From UBA8529 sp964390565 (lineage in GTDB: Bacteria; Bacteroidota; Bacteroidia; Bacteroidales; Tenuifilaceae): 15,168 nt of DNA. The translations under genes and the position numbers were made by a program. The stretch is from positions 1 to 15,168 of the forward strand of contig CAYMII010000054.1 in NCBI GenBank assembly GCA_964390565.1, given 5' to 3'. Positions 1-7,434 of the stretch are shown here, in pieces. Each line of letters begins with the position of its first letter. The first letter of the stretch is position 1. Below the pieces are notes generated by a model, which worked only from the letters and a program-made list of their open reading frames with translations, was not told the origin of the DNA and searched no databases.

Positions 1-1158
1 CGAGAGGCAAAGCAATGATGCCCAAATGGCCTGATAAAGCAACCCGTTTGATGGAACACCCTTTGAGTTAAGAGTGCCAACCTTTTTGAAAAACAGATTA
101 TCATTGGCCATGGCGAAATAAACCCTTGCACCGGAAAGAATCATTCCATTATTACAGCCAAAAGTTGAAATTACCACCAAAACTGCCATTATTATTGCGG
201 CATAACTCCCAAATAAGCCATAAATAGCAGCAGTTCCAAGCCTGTCGTCGGTAGCGAACTGCATTCCTCGCTCAAATACTGTTGCTCCATCAGGGTTGCC
301 TCTTAATGGCAAAGCAAGCATGTATACATAATTTGCAAGCACATAAAGCGTAAGCACTATGAATGATCCAAAAAACAGGCTTAAAGGGATATTCTTTTTT
401 GGATTTAGCGTTTCACCAGCGGTAAATGTAACGTTATTCCATGCATCGGCTGCAAAAAGAGCCCCAACCATAGCAGTTCCTAATGCAGCAATAAGAGCAA
501 ATCCTGAAAGATGAATTGATACACCATCTTTAACCTGAACCGCATCCCAAAAAACCTTAGAGTTTTGCTCAATGGCTCCTGTACTTTTTGCAAAAAAGAA
601 TCCAACAATAACAAGACCTATAAGTGCAATAATTTTAGTGATTGTAAAACTGTTCTGAACTAGTTTGCCAAACTTTATTCCCTGTGCATTGACCCAACTA
701 AGTAAAATTATGCTTGAAATTGCTAGGGCATGAACTGTGCTTATCTTTATCAATCCTAAATCAAGCCAAATTCGCTGCTCCGAGAACCAAGGGAAAATAA
801 CCCCCATGAATTTAGCAAACGCCATACCAACTGCAGCAATTGAGCCAGTTTGAATTACCATAAAGAGCGTCCAACCAAATAGAAATCCACTTAAGGGGTT
901 ATACGCTTCGCGTAGGTAAACGTATTGTCCACCAGCTTGAGGCATCATCGAAGCAAGTTCGCCATAGCTCAGCGCTGCGATTAACGTTAAAACACCAGTA
1001 ATAATCCAAACTACAAGCAACCAACCGGGAGAACCTAGTGTTCGGGCAATATCTGCACTTACAATGAATATCCCCGAACCAATCATGGTCCCTGCTACAA
1101 TTGAAGTAGCATCGAAGAGATTTAAATTACGCCGAAATTCAGAGATGATATTACCCAT
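1..1158 (-). CDS. APC-family amino acid permease, 3' end cut by window
   Basis: An inner-membrane amino acid/polyamine transporter of the APC superfamily. The reading frame runs open from an ATG at 1158 to position 1, giving 386 residues; about 50-100 C-terminal residues are probably outside the window. The N-terminus reads MGNIISEFRRNLNLFDAT and is followed by the APC signature G27-S-G-I-F31 in the first helix, where family members bind the substrate backbone. About nine to ten hydrophobic segments are visible. GGQYVYLREAYNP (residues about 75-87) after helix 2 is also typical. The substrate cannot be read from the sequence. It lies downstream of the PurF-like gene on the same strand, but a strong terminator at 1267-1292 and a possible -7 box at 1190-1197 suggest separate transcription. 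The family call is firm; the specificity is unknown. Confidence 0.9.
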   Translation of the reverse strand, partial: MGNIISEFRRNLNLFDATSIVAGTMIGSGIFIVSADIARTLGSPGWLLVVWIITGVLTLIAALSYGELASMMPQAGGQYVYLREAYNPLSGFLFGWTLFMVIQTGSIAAVGMAFAKFMGVIFPWFSEQRIWLDLGLIKISTVHALAISSIILLSWVNAQGIKFGKLVQNSFTITKIIALIGLVIVGFFFAKSTGAIEQNSKVFWDAVQVKDGVSIHLSGFALIAALGTAMVGALFAADAWNNVTFTAGETLNPKKNIPLSLFFGSFIVLTLYVLANYVYMLALPLRGNPDGATVFERGMQFATDDRLGTAAIYGLFGSYAAIIMAVLVVISTFGCNNGMILSGARVYFAMANDNLFFKKVGTLNSKGVPSNGLLYQAIWASLLCLS

Positions 1159-1189
1159 AGCCTTTCAATTCATTAATTATAGAGCAACT

Positions 1190-1197
1190 CAAAAGTA
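1190..1197 (-). promoter_or_regulatory. possible Bacteroidota -7 box of the permease
   Basis: On the minus strand this reads TACTTTTG and fits the Bacteroidota consensus TAnnTTTG. It lies about 32 bases upstream of the permease ATG. The nearest TTTG that could serve as a -33 element (1224-1227) is about 26 bases away, longer than the usual 19-21, so the assignment is weak. Confidence 0.35.
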
Positions 1198-1213
1198 TAA
1201 GTAAGGAATTATT

Positions 1214-1241
1214 AATGGCTTATCAAATTTTATAAGCCATT
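1214..1241. other. perfect 10-bp stem-loop in the permease upstream region
   Basis: AATGGCTTAT (1214-1223) and ATAAGCCATT (1232-1241) are perfectly complementary around an 8-base loop. On the plus strand the stem is followed by five T, so it has the form of a plus-strand terminator, although no plus-strand gene lies upstream. It lies just upstream of the possible permease promoter, so it could also be a protein-binding site or a barrier against antisense transcription. Confidence 0.5.
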
Positions 1242-1266
1242 TTTTCTTGTGAAGATAAATTTCTAT

Positions 1267-1292
1267 AAAAAAACAGGACCGAAGTCCTGTTT
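1267..1292 (-). terminator. rho-independent terminator of the PurF-like gene
   Basis: Read on the minus strand, AAACAGGAC and GTCCTGTTT form a 9-bp stem capped by a TTCG tetraloop, followed by a run of seven T (complement of the A run at 1267-1273). It starts 22 bases after the stop codon at 1314, an ideal position to end that transcript. Confidence 0.88.
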
Positions 1293-1313
1293 ACCTTTTT
1301 TATACTTTAAATG

Positions 1314-2720
1314 CTAAAAATAACTTGAACCGTCCCAACAATGGGTACAAAGTTTTTCCTTTGGTAACCCAATGGCATCAACTAAATCGTCGAGTTTTTG
1401 GAATTTAAGCGTTGTTAGATCAAGATTCTTTCTAATTTGCTCGACCATCTCAGTATACTTTGGATTATTTGGATCGGAGTACTCTTTCATATCAGGATGC
1501 TCCTTGCCTGTTAGCTGAAATACTGCAGTATGCGTTGCCAAATCAAGGTTTGAGCGAGAACGGCTAAAATTTAAGAATTCGCATGGGTATGTTAAAGGCG
1601 GACAAGCAATGCGCATATGAACCTCTTTAATACCTGCGGCATGAAGATCTTGGACATTATCTTTAAGCTGAGTACCACGGACAATGGAATCATCGAGGAA
1701 AACACCTCGTTTATCTTTAATCAACGCTTCGTTGGGAATTAGCTTCATTTTGGCAACAAGATCCCGCATTTTCTGATTTTGAGGCATAAAGCTACGTGGC
1801 CAAGTTGGGGTGTATTTTGCATAGGGTCTTGTGTGTGGAATACCTGTTGCATTGCTATAGCCAATGGCATGTCCAACTCCTGAATCGGGTATACCTGCTA
1901 CAAAGTCGGCATTAACAAGATCGTTCTTAGCAAGAGCAGCGCCACATTTATAGCGGCTTTCGTCAACATTAATATTCTCATAGAATGAAGGTGGATAACC
2001 ATAGTAAACCCAAAGAAACGAGCAAACCTGCATTTTTTCGTTTGGTTTACGAAGTTGCTTGTGACCATCGGCTGTAATTAGGACAATCTCACCTGGACCT
2101 AAATACTTTTCAATTTTATAATTAAGATTTGAAAACGAGCATGTTTCAAACGCTGCAGCAAAGGCTCCATCCTTTTTACCAATTATTATTGGCGTTCGAC
2201 CAAGTTTATCACGACCAATAATAATTCCATCTTCGGTTAGGATCATAATTGAACAAGAACCTTTAACCTTATCATAAACATTATTGATTCCATCAACAAA
2301 GTTATCGCATTCTGATATAAGCATTCCTACCAACTCTGTTGGGTTTACACCACCCTGACTTGTTTCAGAGAATGTACGACGTTGCTTTATGAAGTACTCC
2401 TCTAACTCACTAATATTATTAATCTTGCTAACACTTGCAACCGCAAAACGACCTAAATGAGAGGTAAATACAATTGGCTGTGCCTCAGTATCGCTTATCA
2501 CACCAATACCACTATTAGCAACGAAGTTCGCAACATCGCCCTGAAATTTATTACGAAAATAACCATCCTCGAGGCTATGGATAGCACGCTGAAAGCCTTT
2601 CTCCATCGAGTAAAAAGCAACACCTGCCCTTTTTGTGCCCAAGTGGGAATGATAGTCGGTGCCATAAAAAACATCAGCAACACAATCTACTTTTGAAATA
2701 CACCCAAAAAAACCGCTCAT
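1314..2720 (-). CDS. PurF-like amidophosphoribosyltransferase paralogue with degenerate glutaminase site
   Basis: A 468-residue homologue of glutamine PRPP amidotransferase, the first enzyme of purine synthesis. The phosphoribosyltransferase half is well kept: LDDSIVRG at 342-349 is the PRPP-binding loop, and C233, C380 and the CxxC at 458-461 match the positions of the four [4Fe-4S] ligands of Bacillus-type PurF. The N-terminal Ntn glutaminase half is degenerate. It begins MSGFFGC where PurF has MCGIVG, so Ser2 replaces the nucleophilic Cys. HLGT (26-29) replaces HRGQ. The segment GIGVISDTEAQP lacks the glutamine-binding VRY motif, and the HNGN motif is not recognisable. From memory, Bacteroidales genomes commonly carry such a paralogue beside a true PurF. 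It could be ammonia-dependent, regulatory or repurposed. I leave the symbol blank because it should not be assumed to be the functional purF. It starts at an ATG and is followed by a strong terminator. Confidence 0.85.
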   Translation of the reverse strand: MSGFFGCISKVDCVADVFYGTDYHSHLGTKRAGVAFYSMEKGFQRAIHSLEDGYFRNKFQGDVANFVANSGIGVISDTEAQPIVFTSHLGRFAVASVSKINNISELEEYFIKQRRTFSETSQGGVNPTELVGMLISECDNFVDGINNVYDKVKGSCSIMILTEDGIIIGRDKLGRTPIIIGKKDGAFAAAFETCSFSNLNYKIEKYLGPGEIVLITADGHKQLRKPNEKMQVCSFLWVYYGYPPSFYENINVDESRYKCGAALAKNDLVNADFVAGIPDSGVGHAIGYSNATGIPHTRPYAKYTPTWPRSFMPQNQKMRDLVAKMKLIPNEALIKDKRGVFLDDSIVRGTQLKDNVQDLHAAGIKEVHMRIACPPLTYPCEFLNFSRSRSNLDLATHTAVFQLTGKEHPDMKEYSDPNNPKYTEMVEQIRKNLDLTTLKFQKLDDLVDAIGLPKEKLCTHCWDGSSYF

Positions 2721-3198
2721 AGTCTATATTTATTTGATATTTAATTGTTCCTTTTGCTCTAAATACAAAAAACCGCCATTAGAATATTTTTCTATTTAAC
2801 ACATCTTCCTTGCAAAGGAAAAGAAAATAATCACGTATATACATCTTCTTAAAGAATAAATATAAACGATTAATCAACAACATCAATCTGGATGGAAGAA
2901 TTGTTCGATTTCGAACAAGCAATATACGTTAACGAACGCTAAAACACAACCTCATAATAACATATAAATCTAGTTATCATCCACTTAGATCATATGGTAT
3001 GAATTATGGAAATAGTACAAGCGTTTGAAATGCTGAACCAAAAAGAAGGAAAAAAAATTTAAACATTGATGCAACAAATGAACCACTAAAAAGGTCTTTG
3101 AAAAAAAATGGAAGAGAGATTAAATAATACTTTAAAATTATATCAAAGATTACGCGCCTTCTTTTTTGTTTTTAAAATCATTTAAAATTCTATTTAAT
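2721..3198. other. divergent intergenic region, AT-rich, no recognisable gene
   Basis: This 478-base spacer separates the divergent PurF-like and DUF5916 genes and must hold both promoters. I see no perfect TAnnTTTG box for either gene, no riboswitch-like fold and no tRNA. The only coding-like trace is an 18-codon ORF at 3006-3062 whose sense appears to continue in another frame to a stop at about 3127. It is discussed as a finding and not called as a gene. Confidence 0.6.
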
Positions 3199-5832
3199 AT
3201 GAATGCTAAACAACTAACCACAATGCTATTTGCCGCAATTCTGCTTACATTCAACGCTCAGGCAAATAAAACCTACGAGAGAAGATTTTACGAAACTACC
3301 ACAACTAAAGATGTTCCTATCATTGATGGCTTTCTTACCGATGCAATATGGTTAAAAGGTCAATGGCAAGGCGGTTTTATTCAACGCGAACCACGATCTG
3401 GAGTTGAACCTTCACAAAAAACGGAATTCCAGATATTTTATGACAACGACTACTTATATATTGGGATAAAAGCATATGATAATGCACCCGACAGCATAAT
3501 GCATAGAGTTTCACGTCGTGACGATATTGATGGTGACGCAGTAGGATTGGCAATTGACTCCTACCATGATAAGCAAACCGCCTTTGGTTTCTGGGTTAAT
3601 GCTGCTGGTGTTAAAAAAGATTTTATTATCACCAATGATGGTGATAATGAGGATCAAAACTGGGATCCAATTTGGTGGGTTAAAACAGCAAAAAGCAACG
3701 AGGGTTGGACTGCTGAAATGAAAATCCCCCTTAACCAGCTTCGTTTTGCTGGACTCGACGATTTAACTTGGGGTTTACAGGTTGGAAGGTATTTCTTCCG
3801 AAAACAGGAATCATCATACTGGCAATATGTTCCTAAGGATGCATCAGGATGGGTTCATAATTTTGGAGAGATGAATGGTCTAAAAGGTCTTACACCAAAA
3901 AGGCAGATTGAAGTTGCTCCTTATGTGGTAACTAAAGCCGAAAGATATAAAAAAGAGGTTGGCAACCCTTTTATGACAGGTAATGAAAGAAGCATTAGCG
4001 TTGGAGCCGATGCAAAAATTGGTTTAACTAACAACTTTATTCTTGATTTAACAGTTAACCCCGATTTTGGGCAGGTTGAAGCAGACCCTTCGGTTGTAAA
4101 CCTTACTGCTTTTGAAACATACTTCGAGGAAAAAAGGCCATTCTTTGTTGAAGGTCGAAACCTCTTCAACTTCAACCTAATGGGAGGCGATGGCGATGGT
4201 TCGTTAGAAAATCTTTTCTACTCGCGTAGAATTGGTCGTTCGCCACAACTTTATCCTGATGTCAGCGATAATGCATATGTTGAGATGCCATCAAACACCA
4301 CAATACTTGGCGCTGCCAAGTTAAGCGGAAGAACAAATAATGGGTTATCGATTGGTGTAATGGAAAGTTTGACCCTAAATAGCTACGCAAATATCTCTGA
4401 TGCTGGTAAACGCAGCACTGCAATAGTTGAACCTCTTACTAACTACTTTGTAGGAACGGCAAAAAAGGAGTTCAACAAAGGCAATACGATCATTAATAGT
4501 ATTTTCACCTCAACCAATCGCCAACTTACCGAAGTAACAAAAGATTATCTTCATAAAGATGCTTTCTCAGGTGGGTTAGATTTGCAGCAATATTGGAATA
4601 ATAAAAACTACTTCTTTAACTTAAAGATGTACTTTAGCAACGTTCAGGGCACTAAAAATGCTATTTCATCTACTCAGAATTCACCATTAAGATACTTCCA
4701 GCGCACAGATATAAAACATGTTTCGCTAGATTCAAACCGCACATCGTTAACTGGAACTGGAGGTTTAATGCAATTTGGAAAAGTTGGAGAGGGACATGTG
4801 CGCTATATGGGATTTCTATCTTGGAAATCGCCACAATTAGAAATTAATGATATTGGTTACTCACAAAGCGTTGATGATGTTTTTCAAGCACTCTGGCTAG
4901 GGATTAGATATTGGGAGCCTTTCTTTGTTTTCAGAAGTTTTAATATCAATTTCAACCAGTGGACTGGATGGAACTTTGCCAAAGAGAACACGTACAAGGG
5001 CGGAAATATTAATGTTCATTTCCAATTCAAAAACTATTGGGGTATTAGCGCAGGTATGAATCGCAATGGCGAAAGATTGTCGAATAGCGCTTTACGTGGT
5101 GGACCAATGCTTAAACTTCCCGGAAGTTGGAACAACTGGTACAACATCAGCTCTGATCAGCGCAAGAACTTAACTTTTACAATTGGTGGTTCTAACAATT
5201 GGGGCGATGAAGGTTATAATCGCAGTACAAACTATTTTGCATTCATCAACTATAAACCCTCGAAGAAAATATCGCTCTCCTTGGTGCCTGAGTATTCATA
5301 CGGCTGGAATAAAATGCAATACGTTGCAAATACTGAAATGAATGGAGTGCCACGTTACATCAACGCTTCAATCAACAGAAAAAGCTATGAGATTTCTTTA
5401 AGGCTGGAGTATAGTGTTAACCCGGAGCTTACTTTCCAATACTATGCTCGCCCCTATTTATCAAGCGTAAGTTTCTTTGATTATAAATATGTAAATAGCC
5501 CAATGGCTAATAAATTTAAGGATAGATTTGTTATGCTGAATGACAACCAGCTAACATTCGATAAAGACGCTAATGTATGTTATGTTAACGAAAATGGGGG
5601 TGCTAATGATTACTCATTTGACTTATGGGATCAAAATTTTCTCGATTTTCAATCAACGTTTATTGCTCGTTGGGAGTATCGACCAGGCTCAACATTATTC
5701 TTTGTTTGGACAATGAATAAGCAAGATTACTATCAAGCCCCCAGTTCATCAATCAATAATGATATTAATAATTTATATGATACCAATCCTTACAGCGTGT
5801 TCCTAGTTAAGTTTGCATATCGATTTAACTAA
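3199..5832 (+). CDS. CBM9-like / DUF5916 outer-membrane protein
   Basis: A predicted exported outer-membrane protein of 877 residues. I place the start at the ATG at 3199 rather than the upstream in-frame TTG at 3166, because MNAKQLTTMLFAAILLTF gives a clean signal peptide with cleavage after AQA at residue 22. Residues about 40-225 resemble the CBM9-like beta-sandwich of Bacteroidota membrane proteins (VPIIDGFLTDAIW near the start). The rest fits DUF5916: DFGQVEADPS at about 289-298, then EEKRPFFVEG around 315 and a long run of alternating, aromatic-rich strands ending in FAYRFN, as in a beta-barrel. The function of DUF5916 proteins is not known; carbohydrate or glycoconjugate binding and transport is a guess from the N-terminal domain. 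The gene is monocistronic, with a terminator about 15 bases after the stop. Confidence 0.88.
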   Translation: MNAKQLTTMLFAAILLTFNAQANKTYERRFYETTTTKDVPIIDGFLTDAIWLKGQWQGGFIQREPRSGVEPSQKTEFQIFYDNDYLYIGIKAYDNAPDSIMHRVSRRDDIDGDAVGLAIDSYHDKQTAFGFWVNAAGVKKDFIITNDGDNEDQNWDPIWWVKTAKSNEGWTAEMKIPLNQLRFAGLDDLTWGLQVGRYFFRKQESSYWQYVPKDASGWVHNFGEMNGLKGLTPKRQIEVAPYVVTKAERYKKEVGNPFMTGNERSISVGADAKIGLTNNFILDLTVNPDFGQVEADPSVVNLTAFETYFEEKRPFFVEGRNLFNFNLMGGDGDGSLENLFYSRRIGRSPQLYPDVSDNAYVEMPSNTTILGAAKLSGRTNNGLSIGVMESLTLNSYANISDAGKRSTAIVEPLTNYFVGTAKKEFNKGNTIINSIFTSTNRQLTEVTKDYLHKDAFSGGLDLQQYWNNKNYFFNLKMYFSNVQGTKNAISSTQNSPLRYFQRTDIKHVSLDSNRTSLTGTGGLMQFGKVGEGHVRYMGFLSWKSPQLEINDIGYSQSVDDVFQALWLGIRYWEPFFVFRSFNINFNQWTGWNFAKENTYKGGNINVHFQFKNYWGISAGMNRNGERLSNSALRGGPMLKLPGSWNNWYNISSDQRKNLTFTIGGSNNWGDEGYNRSTNYFAFINYKPSKKISLSLVPEYSYGWNKMQYVANTEMNGVPRYINASINRKSYEISLRLEYSVNPELTFQYYARPYLSSVSFFDYKYVNSPMANKFKDRFVMLNDNQLTFDKDANVCYVNENGGANDYSFDLWDQNFLDFQSTFIARWEYRPGSTLFFVWTMNKQDYYQAPSSSINNDINNLYDTNPYSVFLVKFAYRFN

Positions 5833-5846
5833 GTTTCATTCTCACC

Positions 5847-5887
5847 AAAAGCCCATTTCAGTAAGTTTTATGGAGTGGGCTTTTTTA
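5847..5887 (+). terminator. rho-independent terminator after the DUF5916 gene
   Basis: AAAAGCCCA (5847-5855) pairs with TGGGCTTTT (5876-5884). The stem extends inwards by five more pairs, two of them G-U, and six T follow the GC-rich part. It lies 15 bases after the stop codon at 5832. Confidence 0.88.
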
Positions 5888-5932
5888 TTTGTGCTTATTA
5901 ATGCATAAATTAGCAATACAATAAAAACTGAT

Positions 5933-7333
5933 ATGCAAAAAATCAATTTAAAATCGATTGCAATATTCATAGTATTCGGATTGATAGTTGCAACACTAAC
6001 TCTGTGCAAAAAGGAGAAGACGGATGACTTCGATAGCCTTGATATCTTCAGTAAATTAAAGACTTTAGATGGTGTAACGGTTACAGAAATTACTTCACAA
6101 ACGGGTGCTCCTCGCGAATTCCAAATTGACATTACTCAACTTGTTGACCATAATAATCCTAATGGGCCAAAGTTTACTCAAAGGGCTTATTTATCACATG
6201 TCGACGAGTCAATGCCAATGATTTTTGCGCCAAATGGCTACCAATCATCTGCTAGGTCATCTCAAGAGTTAGCTGCCCTTCTCCAAACCAACTGTCTACA
6301 TGTATCACATCGATATTTTCTCGACTCTAGACCTACTCCTACCAATTGGCAATATCTAACTATCAAACAATCGGCTGATGATCATCATCGAATTGTTTCG
6401 CTTTTCAAAAAGATATACAAAGGCAAATGGATTAGTAGTGGTGGCAGCAAAAGTGGCTTAACAGCCTTGTTTCATAAACGTTACTACCCCGATGATGTAG
6501 ATGCTACCATTGCATATGTTGCTCCTTTTACTTTTGGAATAAAGGATAGCCGCTACCCCACATATTTAAGGAACATTGGAAGTAGCGATTGTTTTGAAAA
6601 ATTAAAGATGGTTCAACTTTACGTGCTAAAACATAGAAGTGAATTTCTTGCATTGCTTAACAACTATATTGCGGCTGATCTTAGCAATACCTATTCAATG
6701 GATAAAGAACTAATATTAGAACTTGATGTAATGGATTACCCATTTACCTTTTGGCAATATTTTAAATACGATTGTTCATCTATACCCGATACCACTACAA
6801 CAACTCCTTTAGATTTATTTAACCATATCAATAGCATTATTTCGTTCGATTTTTACTCAAATAGTTCGATTGCCTTCTATGAACCTTATTTTTATCAGTC
6901 ATTAACAGAATTGGGACAAGTAGAATACGAAAACTACTACAACGGGCTTCTTAAAAAAGTCAACCTTAATACAACTGGAAATCCAAACGTTGAAGAACTA
7001 GCACCAAAAGGAATTACATATAACTATTTCAATTCTACAACAGTTCTTGAAATCTACAGTTGGCTACAAAATCATGGCAACCATATTATCTACATATATG
7101 GTAAAAACGATCCTTGGTCAGCAGGAGCTATTGAGCTAACAGGAGCTGCCGATGCACTATTTTTCATGGAAGAGGGTGAAAATCACGGAGCAAGAATTAC
7201 TAGGCTAGCGAATCCTTCAGTTGTTTACAACAAACTTGAGGAATGGCTTGGAATACCTATCGTGCCAGCTAAATCACCCAGTCAACTTAACTTAAAGAAT
7301 GAGGTTGGGTTTAGATTACATTTGCTTGAGTAG
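5933..7333 (+). CDS. S37/S28-like serine peptidase, probable surface lipoprotein
   Basis: A 466-residue predicted secreted serine peptidase, closest by motif to family S37 (PS-10, tripeptidyl aminopeptidase type) and related to S28. The core is an alpha/beta-hydrolase: GGSKSG has the candidate nucleophile Ser172. IYGKNDPWSAG supplies a candidate Asp393, and EGENHGARI supplies His418, in the right order and spacing. The N-terminus has a hydrophobic segment ending at Cys25 followed by KKEKTDDFD. This looks like a lipoprotein signal with a Bacteroidota surface-export patch of charged residues. The -1 residue is Leu, so the lipobox is imperfect and a plain signal anchor is possible. Many family members release short N-terminal peptides, which would fit the neighbouring DPP IV. 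The start is the ATG at 5933, preceded by the terminator of the upstream gene, so it should have its own promoter, which I could not identify. Confidence 0.83.
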   Translation: MQKINLKSIAIFIVFGLIVATLTLCKKEKTDDFDSLDIFSKLKTLDGVTVTEITSQTGAPREFQIDITQLVDHNNPNGPKFTQRAYLSHVDESMPMIFAPNGYQSSARSSQELAALLQTNCLHVSHRYFLDSRPTPTNWQYLTIKQSADDHHRIVSLFKKIYKGKWISSGGSKSGLTALFHKRYYPDDVDATIAYVAPFTFGIKDSRYPTYLRNIGSSDCFEKLKMVQLYVLKHRSEFLALLNNYIAADLSNTYSMDKELILELDVMDYPFTFWQYFKYDCSSIPDTTTTTPLDLFNHINSIISFDFYSNSSIAFYEPYFYQSLTELGQVEYENYYNGLLKKVNLNTTGNPNVEELAPKGITYNYFNSTTVLEIYSWLQNHGNHIIYIYGKNDPWSAGAIELTGAADALFFMEEGENHGARITRLANPSVVYNKLEEWLGIPIVPAKSPSQLNLKNEVGFRLHLLE

Positions 7334-7356
7334 CCATTAACTCATCATTTAAACCA

Positions 7357-7404
7357 AAGCTTGCGATTACAATCAAATACAATTGTAATCGCAGGCTTAA
7401 ATTT
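7357..7404 (+). terminator. long stem-loop, probable terminator after the S37 peptidase gene
   Basis: Seventeen pairs (7357-7373 with 7382-7398), interrupted only by one G-T pair, close an 8-base loop. The inner twelve, TGCGATTACAAT against ATTGTAATCGCA, are perfect. The following T tract is short and broken by A, so termination may be inefficient and some read-through into the DPP IV gene (start 7435) is possible. An alternative role as a protein-binding palindrome cannot be excluded. Confidence 0.65.
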
Positions 7405-7434
7405 TCAAATATGTTTCAAACAAAACCATAACCA

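Noticed and set aside
2457..2696. 79-codon plus-strand open frame
   Set aside because: It is antisense within the PurF-like gene, with no signal, start context or family resemblance.
2721..3198. Riboswitch or structured RNA upstream of the PurF-like gene, such as a purine riboswitch
   Set aside because: No conserved purine-riboswitch core or strong stem was visible by eye in this AT-rich spacer.
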